Assembly: GCA_004431415.1 (NCBI GenBank)
Contig: QPMI01000152.1
Location: 186,001-250,000, forward strand
Source: Cyanophora paradoxa
Lineage: Eukaryota > Glaucocystophyceae > Cyanophorales > Cyanophoraceae
Length of the DNA: 64,000 nt
Reading direction: 5' to 3'
The position numbers were made by a program, and so were the translations under genes. This document shows, piece after piece, positions 12,160 through 21,668 of this stretch. The notes under the pieces were generated by a model, which saw only the letters and a list, made by a program, of their open reading frames with translations, did not search any database and was not told the DNA's origin. Each line of letters opens with the position of its first letter. The first letter of the stretch is position 1.

Positions 12160-13015
12160 CTCTCTATAGATAGAAGCTAGCTACGCTGCCTGATGCGGCT
12201 CTTGTGCGATGGGTCCGTGCGGGAGGGTACGTTGATTGGGAAACACACGACCACATTCGACGAGCCTTCAGCAATGTGTAGTATCATGCATATGCTGCAG
12301 CTAGGAAGCTCCTTTAGACAATTCATTCAAAAATATAAGGCCTGCCAGGTCTGCCAGGCTGGAATCAAAATTGCACATGCATGCACAAATGCATGCACGT
12401 GCGCACAGCAGTGTGCACATGCATCAATTTTGCAAAGCTTTAAGCCCTGTGGCGTATCAGAGAGTCAAAGCTTTAAGCTGCAAATTTTCCGGGGAAAGGG
12501 AACGGGAAATTAAGGGAAGGGAAAATAAAGTCGCCAGTCCGACGGTCACCCAGGTCACATGTATACGTACACCCGTACCGGTACCGGGTTGAAGAAAAGT
12601 TGCACTCGGAGCCGCGAGGCTCAGTGACTCAGTGATTGCATGTACCGTAGTACATGTAAGCTCATGACTCAGTGACTGAAAAATCTGGAGTTCACCGTGG
12701 CACTGCATTTCAGAGTTCAAGCCTTGAAGCTTGCGTCAAAGATGGCATATGCATGCGACCTAGCACATTATTGTAGTAATCTTAGATCAGCCTTGTGTGG
12801 CTGTGTCTTCAATTGTCTGAGGGTCAGCAGTGCATCGCTGTTGTTGAAAGAAACTTGAAAGATTCCGACTATTAATCCAATTCAGTCGATGTCAAAAGAT
12901 GATCATGAGCCTCACTGACTCAGTGAGTCAGGGCCTACGGGACAGATCCAGAGCCTCTCTGAGAGCCGAACTTCGGAAGCAGAACTGAGCTACTTCCCGG
13001 GTCCTAGGCTAGTAT
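12160..13015. other. Intergenic spacer with repeated TGACTCAGTGA words
   Basis: No coding signal is seen. The region is AT-richer than its surroundings and carries alternating CATGCATG/TGCACATGC stretches (about 12370-12425). TGACTCAGTGA or close variants occur near 12625, 12664 and 12908; the last lies in a near-palindrome, CTCACTGACTCAGTGAG. These could be binding sites for a bZIP-type regulator, but that is only a guess. Confidence 0.5.
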
Positions 13016-13019
13016 CACG

Positions 13020-14405
13020 GTATAACCCCCATGCATACTGCTGTCAATGTTTTGGAGCGTTGGTGCAAACCGGGGGTAATTCCTATTTCCGCTTCTTCTT
13101 CCGATCCGGTCTGGGGGGATGTTGACCGGGGCGAAGATAAAGCTCCAGGGGGGAGGGGTCTCCTGCGACACATCTCCCGCGTGAGGTCTTGGATTCTGGC
13201 CTCGGCCTCCTGGACGCGCTGCTTGCGCTCCTCCTCTCGCTTCGGGGCGCGTTGCTTGCGCTCCTCCTCTCGCTTCTCCTCTCGCTTCCCCCTCCACTCG
13301 CGCTCCCCCTCGCACTGGCCCGCCAGCTGATTATCCAGCTCCAGCCTGGCAGTTGCAGCTCAGCCGGCCCCAGCTCCAATGCATGCCTCAGGCGCGTCAG
13401 GCGCTCCGCGTTGATGAACTCCATACCAGGGGGGAAGCGCTGCACTCGTAGAAGACGAAGAGAGAAGTGAACACGGGCTGGGTGGCGAAGAACGACAGCG
13501 GCAGCGTGGCGAGGAAGGCGGTCAGAAACGCGAGCACATGGCCCAGCACCCTCAGCTCTGCGCTGCGCGCGGCGGTTCATCGTCATCGTCGCTTGTGAGC
13601 TCCGCGCACGCGCACGCGCACGCGCGCGCACCACTCATCGCGCTGCAGGGCCTCCGGATCGTCCCACAGCTCCCAGCAGCCCCTCCTCCATGGCCCAGCA
13701 CCCTCAGCTCCGTGCTGCGCGCGGGTCATCGGTGCGCGTGCGCGTGCGTGTGCGCGTGCGTGTGCCGCACGCGCACCACTCATCGCGCTGCAGGGCCTCC
13801 GCGTCGTGCCAAAGCTCCTGAGCGGCGGCGCGCCTGTCCTGCTGGACCATCGCCTCGAGTGGAGAGGTCTTAAGGACAAGGCATCGTCTCGAGGACAAGA
13901 CAAGGCATCTTAAGGTCTCGCCTGTAGCGGAGCGCCTGTAGCGGAGCGCGGCACTCAGGAAGCGTCGAGCGAAGGCGTTGGTGCGCCCGTGGCCCCGCTC
14001 GTCCACCTCCACCACAACGACGAAGTGCTCGTACTCAATCAGGAAGTCTGCGACGAAGTGATCAGGAAGTCTGCGAGCAGGATAAACGCGAAAGAAGCAT
14101 GCACCCTGGCGCTTTCGATCCTTTCGATTTCGAAAGGCCTTGTCGCCGTCCACAGGGCTATCGTGCACGATCCGCAGGACCTGCAACACATTGCCCGCGC
14201 CGTGCGCGAGCGCCCAACCGTGCGCCCACTCGTAAAGCTCATGGCGAACAATGAGCTCGTCCGACGTGCCGCTGCCGGGCGGGGGCGAGCGAGCGGGGAG
14301 GCCGGGCGCGGGCAAGAGACGATGCCCTGGGGGAAGGAGCGCGGCGAGCGCTTCCCTCCTCTGCTCGGGCCCCGCGCGCCCGAGCTTGATGTACTTGATG
14401 GGCAT
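13020..14405 (-). CDS. Nuclease-like modular protein, copy III (probably degenerate)
   Basis: The leftmost unit of a tandem family read on the minus strand. It opens at ATG 14405 with MPIKYIKLG, then HELYEWAHGWALAHGAG (about 14250-14200), and then ADFLIEYEHFVVVVEVDERG (about 14055-13995). This last is a beta-strand pair and acidic motif resembling the core of PD-(D/E)XK nucleases. A module with LWHDAEALQRDEW follows (about 13825-13780) and occurs again as LWDDPEALQRDEW (about 13680-13630). A hydrophobic module AELRVLGHVLAFLTAFLA is at about 13560-13510. The 3' part can be read as a Lys/Glu/Arg-rich coiled coil. Frames change several times between modules, so introns or frameshifts must be assumed. 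I would treat it as a decaying or fast-evolving gene. Compare copies I and II to the right. Confidence 0.4.
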
Positions 14406-14427
14406 TTTCTAATCAATGCGATGTTCC
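14010..14427. repeat. Diverged direct repeat, copy A (partner about 15830-16235)
   Basis: Encodes the N-terminal modules of copy III on the minus strand. It aligns with 15830-16235 over its whole length, closely between 14139 and 14400 and with small insertions or deletions at the ends. One of these is the 3-bp insertion that removes the start codon in the partner. Confidence 0.75.
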
Positions 14428-14464
14428 AGAGAAGCTGCAGAGAGAGATGTGTCGAGGGAACAGG

Positions 14465-14710
14465 CAGCTGCAGAGGAAGGATTTTCCGTCAACGAGATTT
14501 CCGTTTCCAATAGGAGGGATCCACAGGTCTACCGCAACTAAGCGAGCCCCGATGGGAGTCCGGGACCCGGCGGATCACCCCTGACCGCCCCCGCTCCGCC
14601 GCCGCCGCCGCCCCCGCGGCCGCCCGCCCGCGCTCCGCCGCCGCGGGGGCGGCCGCCCACGCGGCCGCGCACGCACGCTCCGCCCACGCGCGCTCCGCGC
14701 GCTCCGCCGC
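14465..14710. repeat. Near-identical direct repeat, copy A (partner 15479-15724)
   Basis: About 246 bp that matches 15479-15724 at a constant offset of 1014 with only a few substitutions and no length change that I can see. It encodes the shared C-terminal tail and the start of the Ala/Glu/Arg repeat of the nuclease-like units. The near identity points to recent duplication or gene conversion. Confidence 0.85.
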
Positions 14711-15475
14711 CCGCTCGCGCTCGCGCTCGCGCTCCGCCGCCGCCGCCCGCTCGCGCTCCGCCGCCCGCTCGCGCTCCGCCGCCATCGATGCTCGTCGTCA
14801 GGGCGTTGCGCAGGGTCTCCCGGAGCTGCTCGATGCTGGTGTTACAGGGCCGGCTCCACGAATACAGCTCGGGCGGGTTGTAGCGGATGAAGATTGCGGG
14901 CCGCGAGTACTTCTGCTTGATGTCCTCCGTGATCTCCTCCTCCCTTGCCGCCTCCTCTGCAAACAGGTAGTGTCCGAACGCTGCAAAATTGTTGAAGATC
15001 CCGTGCTGCAACTCGTCGACATCGAGCACAATGACACGGTCAGGCAAGACGATCAAGATGTCGGGCCGACGGAATCCGGGGACGTAGTGCGGAATCCCGG
15101 CGACCGTGCAGTCATACAAGACGAAGAACGGCTGGTCGGCGAGGACGAAGACGAAGAGCGACGAAGGCAGCGAGGCGAAGTAGGCGTTGAGGAACGCCAG
15201 CACATAACCCAGCACCCTGAGCTCGGCGCTGCGCACGCGTCATCATTCTCCGCGCTTCTCCGCGCTGCGCGCGCGCACGCGCACCACTCATCGCGCTGCA
15301 GGGTCTCGGGGTCGTGCCAGTGCTCCCGCACGAAGGCGCGCTTGTCCCGGCGCTTGCGCATCGCCTCGAGTGGAGAGATCTTGAGGAGAAGGCATCGCCT
15401 CGCGAGAGGAGAGATAGAGGAGCTCGAGGGGAGACGGGCAGGCTGCAGCTGGGAGAGGTGAGGGGAGGGGAGCAC
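14489..15475 (-). CDS. Nuclease-like modular protein, copy II (best preserved core)
   Basis: The middle unit. It begins with SPLEAMRKRRDKRAFVREHW and LQRDEW (about 15370-15290), then shifts frame to the hydrophobic module AELRVLGYVLAFLNAYFASL (15230-15170). Next come FRRPDILIVLPDRVIVLDVD (about 15080-15020), ELQHG, and after a helical insert RPAIFIRYNPPELYSW (about 14905-14860). The order RRPD, hydrophobic strand, (E/D)xDExQH, helix, IRxNP is that of a PD-(D/E)XK nuclease family known from giant viruses and some protists (family knowledge). An Ala/Glu/Arg repeat of the form AERERAA follows (about 14785-14600). The unit ends with the tail GVIRRVPDSHRGSLSC... and a stop at 14489. The change to the AERERAA frame near 14790 needs an intron or a frameshift. 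No function beyond a nuclease-like fold is claimed. Confidence 0.5.
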
Positions 15476-15478
15476 AGA

Positions 15479-15724
15479 CAGCTGCAGAGGAAGGATTTTC
15501 CGTCAACGAGATTTCCGTTTCCAATAGGAAGGATCCACAGGTCTACCGCAACTAAGCGAGCCCCGATGGGAGTCCGGGACCCGGCGGATCACCCCTGACC
15601 GCCCCCGGTCCGCCGCCGCCGCCGCCCCCGCGGCCGCCCGCCCGCGCTCCGCCGCCGCGGGGGCGGCCGCCCACGCGTCCGCGCGCGCACGCTCCGCCCA
15701 CGCGCGCTCCGCGCGCTCCGCCGC
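15479..15724. repeat. Near-identical direct repeat, copy B (partner 14465-14710)
   Basis: Partner of the repeat 1014 bp to the left; the few differences include AGGAGGGATCC against AGGAAGGATCC. To its right the two copies diverge into different numbers of CGCTCCGCCGCC-type units, which encode the AERERAA repeat on the minus strand. Confidence 0.85.
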
Positions 15725-16207
15725 CGCCGCCCGCTCGCGCTCGCGCTCCGCCGCCGCCGCCCGCTCGCGCTCCGCCGCCGCCGCCCGCTCGCGCTTCGCC
15801 GCCGCCGCCCGCTCGCGCTCCGCCACCACAACGACGAAGTGCTCGAACTCAATCAGGAAGTCTGCGAGCATGAATTACGCAAGCACACGATAAACGCAAA
15901 AGAAGCGTGCACCCGGCCGCATTCGATCCTTGCCGAACAGGTTCTTGTCGCCGTCCACGGGGCTATCGTACACGATCCGCAGGACCTGCAGGACATGGCC
16001 GGCGCCGTGCGCGAGCGACCAGCGGTGCGCCCATTCGTAAAGCTCATGGCGAACAACGAGCTCGTCCGACGCGTCGCTGCCGGGCGAGGGCGAGCGAGCG
16101 GGGAGGCCGGGCGCGGGCAAGAGACGATGCCCTGGGGGAAGGAGCGCGGCGAGCGCTTCCCTCCTCTGCTCGGGCCCCGCGCGCCCGAGCTTGATGTACT
16201 TGATGGG
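15503..16207 (-). pseudogene. Nuclease-like modular protein, copy I (start codon and catalytic motif lost)
   Basis: The rightmost unit, homologous to copy III at its 5' end: PIKYIKLGRAGPEQRREALA, then HELYEWAHRWSLAHGAG. A 3-bp insertion directly before Pro-Ile-Lys removes the ATG that copy III uses, so AAAATGCCC becomes AAAATCGCGCCC on the minus strand. Further on, ADFLIEFEHFVVVV is fused in frame to AERERAAAAKRERAAAAERE at about 15830. This replaces the EVDERGHG acidic motif of copy III. It ends with the same tail as copy II, with a stop at 15503. This looks like a chimaera made by recombination between units. It could still be expressed if an upstream exon supplies a start, but it lacks a complete nuclease core. 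Confidence 0.45.
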
Positions 16208-16235
16208 CGCGATTTTCTAATCAATGCGATGTTCC
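15830..16235. repeat. Diverged direct repeat, copy B (partner 14010-14427)
   Basis: Second copy of the segment encoding KYIKLG and HELYEWAH. The left end joins directly to the Ala/Glu/Arg repeat block instead of the acidic nuclease motif, which marks a recombination junction at about 15825-15835. Confidence 0.75.
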
Positions 16236-16321
16236 TTGATGTCCGGGTTTTTTGGCCAAATTGGGCAGCGTGGGTACGTGAAGGTTGCGAGTTAGTGCTC
16301 ATTCCGGGGGAAAAAAGCAGA

Positions 16322-17583
16322 ATGGTGCACCTGGCCCCGCCAGCAGCTAGCAGCCCGCTGCAGCCCGCAGTCACTCCATAGGACCGGGCAGCAGCCTGGC
16401 CCATCCTCAGCCCGCCCCGCCAGTCCTGCCTTGCTCTGCGCTGACCCAGTCCCGCCCCTCTCCACCGTGACTCGCCGCAGGTGTTCCACGAGGTAAGCTA
16501 CGCGCTCGCTTCGGTCTGGGCGGCGCTCGCCGATCGCGTGCCTGCCCGCAGTACGAGATCGTCGGCCGGAGGGCGCCGACCGAGAAGGAGCCCAACCCGA
16601 AGCTCTACCGCATGAAGATCTTCGCGAAGAACGATGTCGTCGCGCGTAGCCGCTTCTGGTGCGCGTGTGCCGCCCGGTTGCTCGCGCCGAGCTAAACCAG
16701 CTCAGGTACTACCTCTCCCAGCTCCACAAGCTGAAGAAGTACAAGGGCCAGATCCTCTCGTGCAAGGAGGTATGCGATCGCAATCGCACATGCGCAGCTG
16801 CAGTGCGCCGATCGCCCGCTAGATCTTCGAGAAGAAGCCAGACGTCATCAAGAACTACGGCATCTGGATCCGCTACAACAGCCGCAGCGGCACGCACAAC
16901 ATGTACAAGGAGTACCGCGAGACTACCCTCACCAACTCGATCTCCCGCATGTGTGAGTGCAGCTCGCTGGGAACGGGCCCCGGCGCTGGAGAGGGACGCA
17001 CCCACAGCGAGGCGTGGCGGCGTTTGGCGCCTAGTCGCATTGCACCATAGCATAGTTGGGGAGGCGTCGCGCGTGGCGCGGCGGTCTTTGCGTGTGGCAC
17101 CGGGGCGCTCGCGGAGTTGCTGACAATGCTACCGCGCACAGACGCCGAGATGGCCTCGCGCCACCGTGCTCGTTTCTCGAGCATCCAGATCATCCGCACC
17201 GGCGTGATCCCGACCAGCCAGTGCCGCCGCTCGAACACCCTGCAGTTCCTGGTGCGCGTGCCGCGCTCCCCCCCCCCTTCGCCACCTGCCCCCCCCTGAC
17301 CCGAACCGACCCGTGATCGCGTCGCCTTGCGCTTTAGACCTCCAAGATCAAGTTCCCGCTGCCGCACAAGGTCGTCCGCCCCGCCCAGAAGAAGTTCGTC
17401 ACGACCTTCAAGGTACGCTCTGTTCAGCTCGGCAACCTGCTTCCACCAGCTGACAATGTAATGATGCATGTGCGCTCTCGTCACGCAATCTGCAGGCGAA
17501 GCGTGCGCTCTGTTTTGCAGCTTGTCTGTGTTTTCATGCTACTGTGCTGACGAACTCTTGCAGGCCCGTCGACTTACTTCTAA
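16322..17583 (+). CDS. RPL18A: 60S ribosomal protein eL20 (L18a), with micro-exons
   Basis: Large-subunit ribosomal protein of the eL20/L18a family. Exons give [40 protein letters not shown] (intron 16659-16705), [53 protein letters not shown] and [13 protein letters not shown]. The protein end is recovered only by using a 7-base exon (GCGAAGC, 17496-17502) between two introns: TTFK, then AKRPSTYF and TAA at 17581-17583. This matches the conserved C-terminus of the family. At the 5' end a 12-base exon (16481-16492) encodes VFHE. The Met is best supplied by the ATG at 16322-16324 followed at once by a GT donor, giving M-VFHE-YEIVGRR, the family's usual length. The 5' ATG assignment is less certain than the rest. 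Confidence 0.92.
17496..17502 (+). other. RPL18A: 7-nt micro-exon of RPL18A
   Basis: GCGAAGC is preceded by an acceptor (ATCTGCAG) and followed by a donor (GTGCGC). Without it neither downstream frame gives an eL20 C-terminus. With it the reading frame continues K-A-K-R-P-S-T-Y-F-stop. Confidence 0.75.
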
Positions 17584-17869
17584 GTCTCCTGTGCAATTGC
17601 ACATCTCGATTGCTGTGGTCTGGAACACCTCATGCTGTGATTTCTATCAATTCGAGGCCCCCCGTTCTTCGAACATATGGCCAAGCCCTCATGCATGTTG
17701 GGGCTTGCGGAAACGTGCACGCGCACCACTTGTCTGATGGGGCAAACAGAAACTCAGTAAAAAAACGACAACACTATCTGAGACAGAAACATGCAGATTC
17801 AAAGAGCAATATCCATGTTGCTCATCTCTGGACTGGTCTCACTATCTCTAGCCAGCATTCAGGGAAAGG

Positions 17870-18648
17870 TCACAACTTGCCCTTTGCCAGGTTTTTGAGG
17901 ATGCTCTTGGTATAGATCCAGAAAAGCTTGCCTCTGCGAAGCACGGAACTCAGGCGAGGGACGTGAATGTACTTGAAAGGGACACACAGTGTGCGGAAGT
18001 CGAGGGTGCTAGAGAAGGTGTCTGCGATTCCGAAGGGGAGCATAGCCGGGATGAAGCCGCGGGCATACTCAAGAGCCCAGCAGTACTCCGGAATCTTGTA
18101 GGCTTCAGCCTCGCCCCGCGGCAGGTGGTGCATATCGCCCGGCTTGAAGACCATGCGTTCGAGCTGTCCCGGACGGAATCCCCACTGCTCCCCCTTCAGA
18201 ATATAGAAATAGTCGTCGGCCATGAAGCGCCCGGTATGGCCCTCCGTGCCAACTGTGCAGCGGACGGCGTTGGAATGGCGCCAGCCAGCAGCGCGCTCGA
18301 ACCGCGAACTCACTCGGCGAGCCGAAGATAATCAAATACTCAGTGATGGAGGCGTGAATGATGTACATAGAGCCCATAGCGCCGCCTGCATTGTTGAAGA
18401 GCCACTCCTGGCGCAGGTTGAGGTGACCGGCGTACTTCTTGTTCAGCTTTTCGACGATAACCTCGATGAGCTTGTCCATAGGGAGGTTACGCGCTGAACG
18501 TAGCGCATGAATACCGCGCTAGCGGGGCCGCGCGCACGCGCGGCGGCGACTCTAAATACACGTCGCGGCGGCGCATCTAAACACGCCGCGCACCGACGAC
18601 ATCCTTGGCGATGCCGTGAAGCGTGTCGGGGTCGAAAATGTAGCCCAT
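17870..18648 (-). CDS. ERG2: ERG2/sigma-1-receptor family C-8 sterol isomerase
   Basis: Member of the ERG2/SIGMAR1 family, the fungal-type enzyme that moves the sterol double bond from C8 to C7 in ergosterol-type pathways. Exon 1 starts at ATG 18648 (MGYIFDPDTLHGIAKDVV) and joins at 18594/18493 to ARNLPMDKLIEVIVEKLN. Family hallmarks follow: GHLNLRQEWLFNNAGGAMGS, HASITEYLIIFG, then after an intron GTEGHTGRFMADDYFYILKG, and near the end CWALEYARGFIPAMLPFGIA and DTFSSTLDF. The N-terminus begins directly with the FDP motif and lacks the hydrophobic membrane anchor usual in fungal ERG2 and animal sigma-1. The C-terminus ends KNLAKGKL. The stop is at 17870. RPL18A ends 286 bp away, tail to tail. 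Confidence 0.93.
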
Positions 18649-18786
18649 GGCGGGCTAGCTAAGTCAGTTGCAACTGCGGCCGCCGAAGCAAGTGGCTTGC
18701 TCTCTCTACGTACCCCCCTCGGAATGGCGCGGGTGGCGACATGGCATATACCACGAGCATATGCATGTAAATTGGACACGTCGACA

Positions 18787-18828
18787 AGGATATGGACGTC
18801 GAACGGCAGGATATGGACGTCGAACGAC
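18787..18828. repeat. 21-bp tandem duplication upstream of ERG2
   Basis: Two adjacent 21-bp units (18787-18807 and 18808-18828), both beginning AGGATATGGACGTCGAACG and differing by one base, lie about 140 bp upstream of the ERG2 start codon and just past the end of PUM3. Each contains the palindrome GACGTC. It may be a duplicated promoter element. Confidence 0.7.
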
Positions 18829-18838
18829 AGTGCTACTG

Positions 18839-21530
18839 CTACAAGAGGGAAAGGATGAGCTTTTGACCGGGCCCCTCGGCAGACTTCACCGCTGCTAGGT
18901 GGGGCTTCAGGGCTGCCTTGGTTGCAGCAGCCGTGGATGCATGCTCGATGAGGCTGACCACAACGAATGCCGCAAACCTGTCCGTCGCGAACTCCTTGAT
19001 GCTCCCTTTGACTTTCTTCAGAAGAATCTGGGGGAACGGGTGCGCTGAACGTCTGTCAGCAGAGCATCTTTCTTGGAGGGCGGAATTCCGCGAACCTGCA
19101 TCGCAGTGCTTCACCACGTCTTTGATCAACCTTGATACGCGTCCATCTGTGAGGAGAACCTGCCCTGCAGAAGGCTCTTCATCTTCTTGACTCTCACTGG
19201 CAGACTTGGATGTGGATGCCTCTGCAACGGATTGGCCAACTTTGCTCTGGTCCTCTGCACGAAACATGAGCTCATTCGATCGAAGACTGGCCGCACCGCG
19301 CAAAAGCACCCGTGATGTTGAGCACAATCTCTCGTAACACTTCAGAGCCCTCCTTGGATGAGAGCAGAGCCTGAGCATTCGTTTCCACCAAGGAAATCAA
19401 GCTAGGCGAGATGTGAGTCAAGAGCTCTTTCCGCCGCTGTTCAGCATCCTTCTTGCTGCAGGAAGGAGTAAGTCAATGAAAATAGTGTCAAGCACAAGAG
19501 CAAGACCCCCCTGACCTTGTGAGCAGCAGATTCTGGGCCTCAGAATCAGAGAGAGCTGCAATTTTAGGGAATGGCTGCATAATCTCCAACACGCTTGGAC
19601 AGAAGTAGCGCCCATTGGAAGGCGACAACAAGTGGAGAATGACTTTGCGAGCGTGTTGGTGGAGGCAGACATCTAGCATGGATCCTGAGAGTTCCTAAAG
19701 AGGAATCAGTGTCTAAAATTGGATTGATGGAAAACGCGCAGCAATGAATGAGTGGAAAACTCACAGACAAAATGTTCTTTTGGACAAGAACGGTGTCATC
19801 GACAACATCCAGCAGGCGGCACACAACGAGATGAGCTACGCAAGGTATGAGATCAAGATCAGGCGGGTCTCCAGCAGAAACACTCACCGAACTCTCCCAT
19901 GGCCATCTCAACCACCAATCCCTTCAAGGATTTGATAATTCGTTTCCGGTCCTATTTGAAAAGTAAGAAATCATGTTTGGAGACCGTCACCTCAACACAC
20001 TTTTGCTGAACTGTAGGCGAGAATAATGCAGGCAGCACGTGATCCATCTCGAGTGTGACAGAGCTCCGCTACGTGCTCACACAGGTTGGTGATTGAGTCA
20101 GCAACACCTGTTGCACTTGCGAGCCTGCCGGGGCTGTTCAGAGAGAGCTAACCACTCCGACAACCAACTACTCACGAAAGATAGTCGAACAAGGCCCGAT
20201 GGATAATGCCTGCGGGCTAATCAGGCACGCGCTAGAGAAAAACTACCGATGAAGACAAGGTCGCACTGTGCCGCAGCAAGCCTTTGGCAACGCACACGTT
20301 GACGGTCTTGGCAAGGTTCTTGATGACAGAACCCTGCTTATCAGGGTGTTCTGCAAGAATCTGCTGCACTGATGTGTGCGTTTTGTCCTGCAACCCAGTC
20401 AGCTAACAGAGGAAGATTGTTCAAGAAGCAATCACCTGGAACAAGGTGAGCTCTGGACCATAAAACTCCAGCAACAGGTGCGTTCTCTGCTCTGCATTGG
20501 CGATATCTGCGTACTGCAGATGTGCGTAAGTTCTTGAGCTGCAGCAATGGAGGAAACGGAAGGACTGACTATGTACTCCAGAACCTTTGATGCTTGCTTT
20601 TGTGGACGCAAGATCGCCCAATCAGCATTTGACGCTCACACAACTGCATGAGTGCAGACCTTGTGCTTGATCAGAGTGCCGACATAACCATAGAACTCCC
20701 TGATAATGATGTCGCGCTGAGGCTTGGTGCCGTACTTCAGCAACCTCCGGATGAGGAATTGGCCGTATATATCCTTGGCCATGCGTTTGGCCTCGCCTAC
20801 GCGTCGGCGAACGTACGCACTTCAGCCTCGCCAAGCCCGAACGAGGACAAGCCGCACCTTTGAGCTCTTTCGAGATAACGGCGCGGTGCTCCGCACTGCC
20901 GTGCTTGAGAATCGACTGCACAATTCGGCACCCTGAACGCGTAGCCTGTAAGCAGCGCCGGTGCGTGGCAGAGCGGGAGCATGAACCGTCGTGCTTGAGG
21001 CAGACCTCCTTCAAGCCCTTGCCGCCCGCGCGCATTAGCTCGAGGAGCTGGCTGCACAGTTCAACTTTCTCGTTGTCTGTCGGCGCCTGCGAGCGCGCCC
21101 CCGAGCCCTTCGCGTGCCTGCATGCTTCAAGGTCACGCGTATGCTTTCAGATCGGTCGCGATCGCGCACCGCTTCTCGAGTGCCTTCATGCGCAGCTTCT
21201 CCCATAAAAGCTTAGCATCGTGCACGACCGCTCGCGACGGGTTCTGCGAGAACTTCTTCTCTCGCAAGGCGATCTTCTTGTCGGATCCTGCACGCCAGGG
21301 CGATCGAGAGTGCCGTGAGCGGGCAGACGCGCGGGGACAATACATGCGTAGCGCGTACGCTTAGCGGGCGCTGCCGGCGCGGCCTCCCGAGGGCGCTTGC
21401 TGCCCGCAGCGCTTGCCTTGCCGCCCTGGGGCTTGGCGGGGCGCACAGCCTTCCCATCGCCCACTCTCTGCTTCTTGCTAGCTGCGCCGCTGCCAGACGG
21501 CTTGCTTGGGCGCTTGCTTGTGGGCGGCAT
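18839..21530 (-). CDS. PUM3: Pumilio-family nucleolar protein PUM3/Puf-A (PUF6)
   Basis: Member of the PUM3/Puf6 group, nucleolar RNA/DNA-binding repeat proteins acting in large ribosomal subunit formation. The ATG at 21530 opens a basic tail (MPPTSKRPSKPSGSGAASKK). The characteristic LLWEKLRMKALEKRCAIATD comes next (about 21230-21150). The following exons, split by many short introns, encode Puf repeats. The family-specific RKVILHLLSPSNGRYFCP stretch is at about 19660-19590, and FPKIAALSDSEAQ at about 19570-19530. The final exon (about 19180-18839) reads through LKKVKGSIKEFATDRFAAFV and VVSLIEHASTA to the stop at 18839. The neighbours ERG2 (same strand) and the DUF1365 gene (divergent, 138 bp) are functionally unrelated. 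Confidence 0.85.
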
Positions 21531-21668
21531 CAGGCGGGTACTGAAAAACTTTCGGGGCCGCTGGACTCGGGTTCGCGATTAGCTAGAGCAGAGGATTCGA
21601 CGTAGCTAGCTAGGAGCTAAAGCTCGAGGCGCTTCGCGACGCCCGGTCGCGCCGGTTGGGCGTGAAAC
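21531..21668. promoter_or_regulatory. Divergent intergenic space between PUM3 and the DUF1365 gene
   Basis: Only 138 bp separates the two start codons, so both promoters must lie here or overlap the 5' UTRs. It contains several AGCTAGCTAGC-like words and no clear TATA box. Confidence 0.45.

Noticed and set aside
14580-14800. CRISPR-like regular repeats in the CGCTCCGCCGCC blocks
   Set aside because: Units are short, without unique spacers, and encode an in-frame Ala/Glu/Arg protein repeat in a eukaryotic genome.
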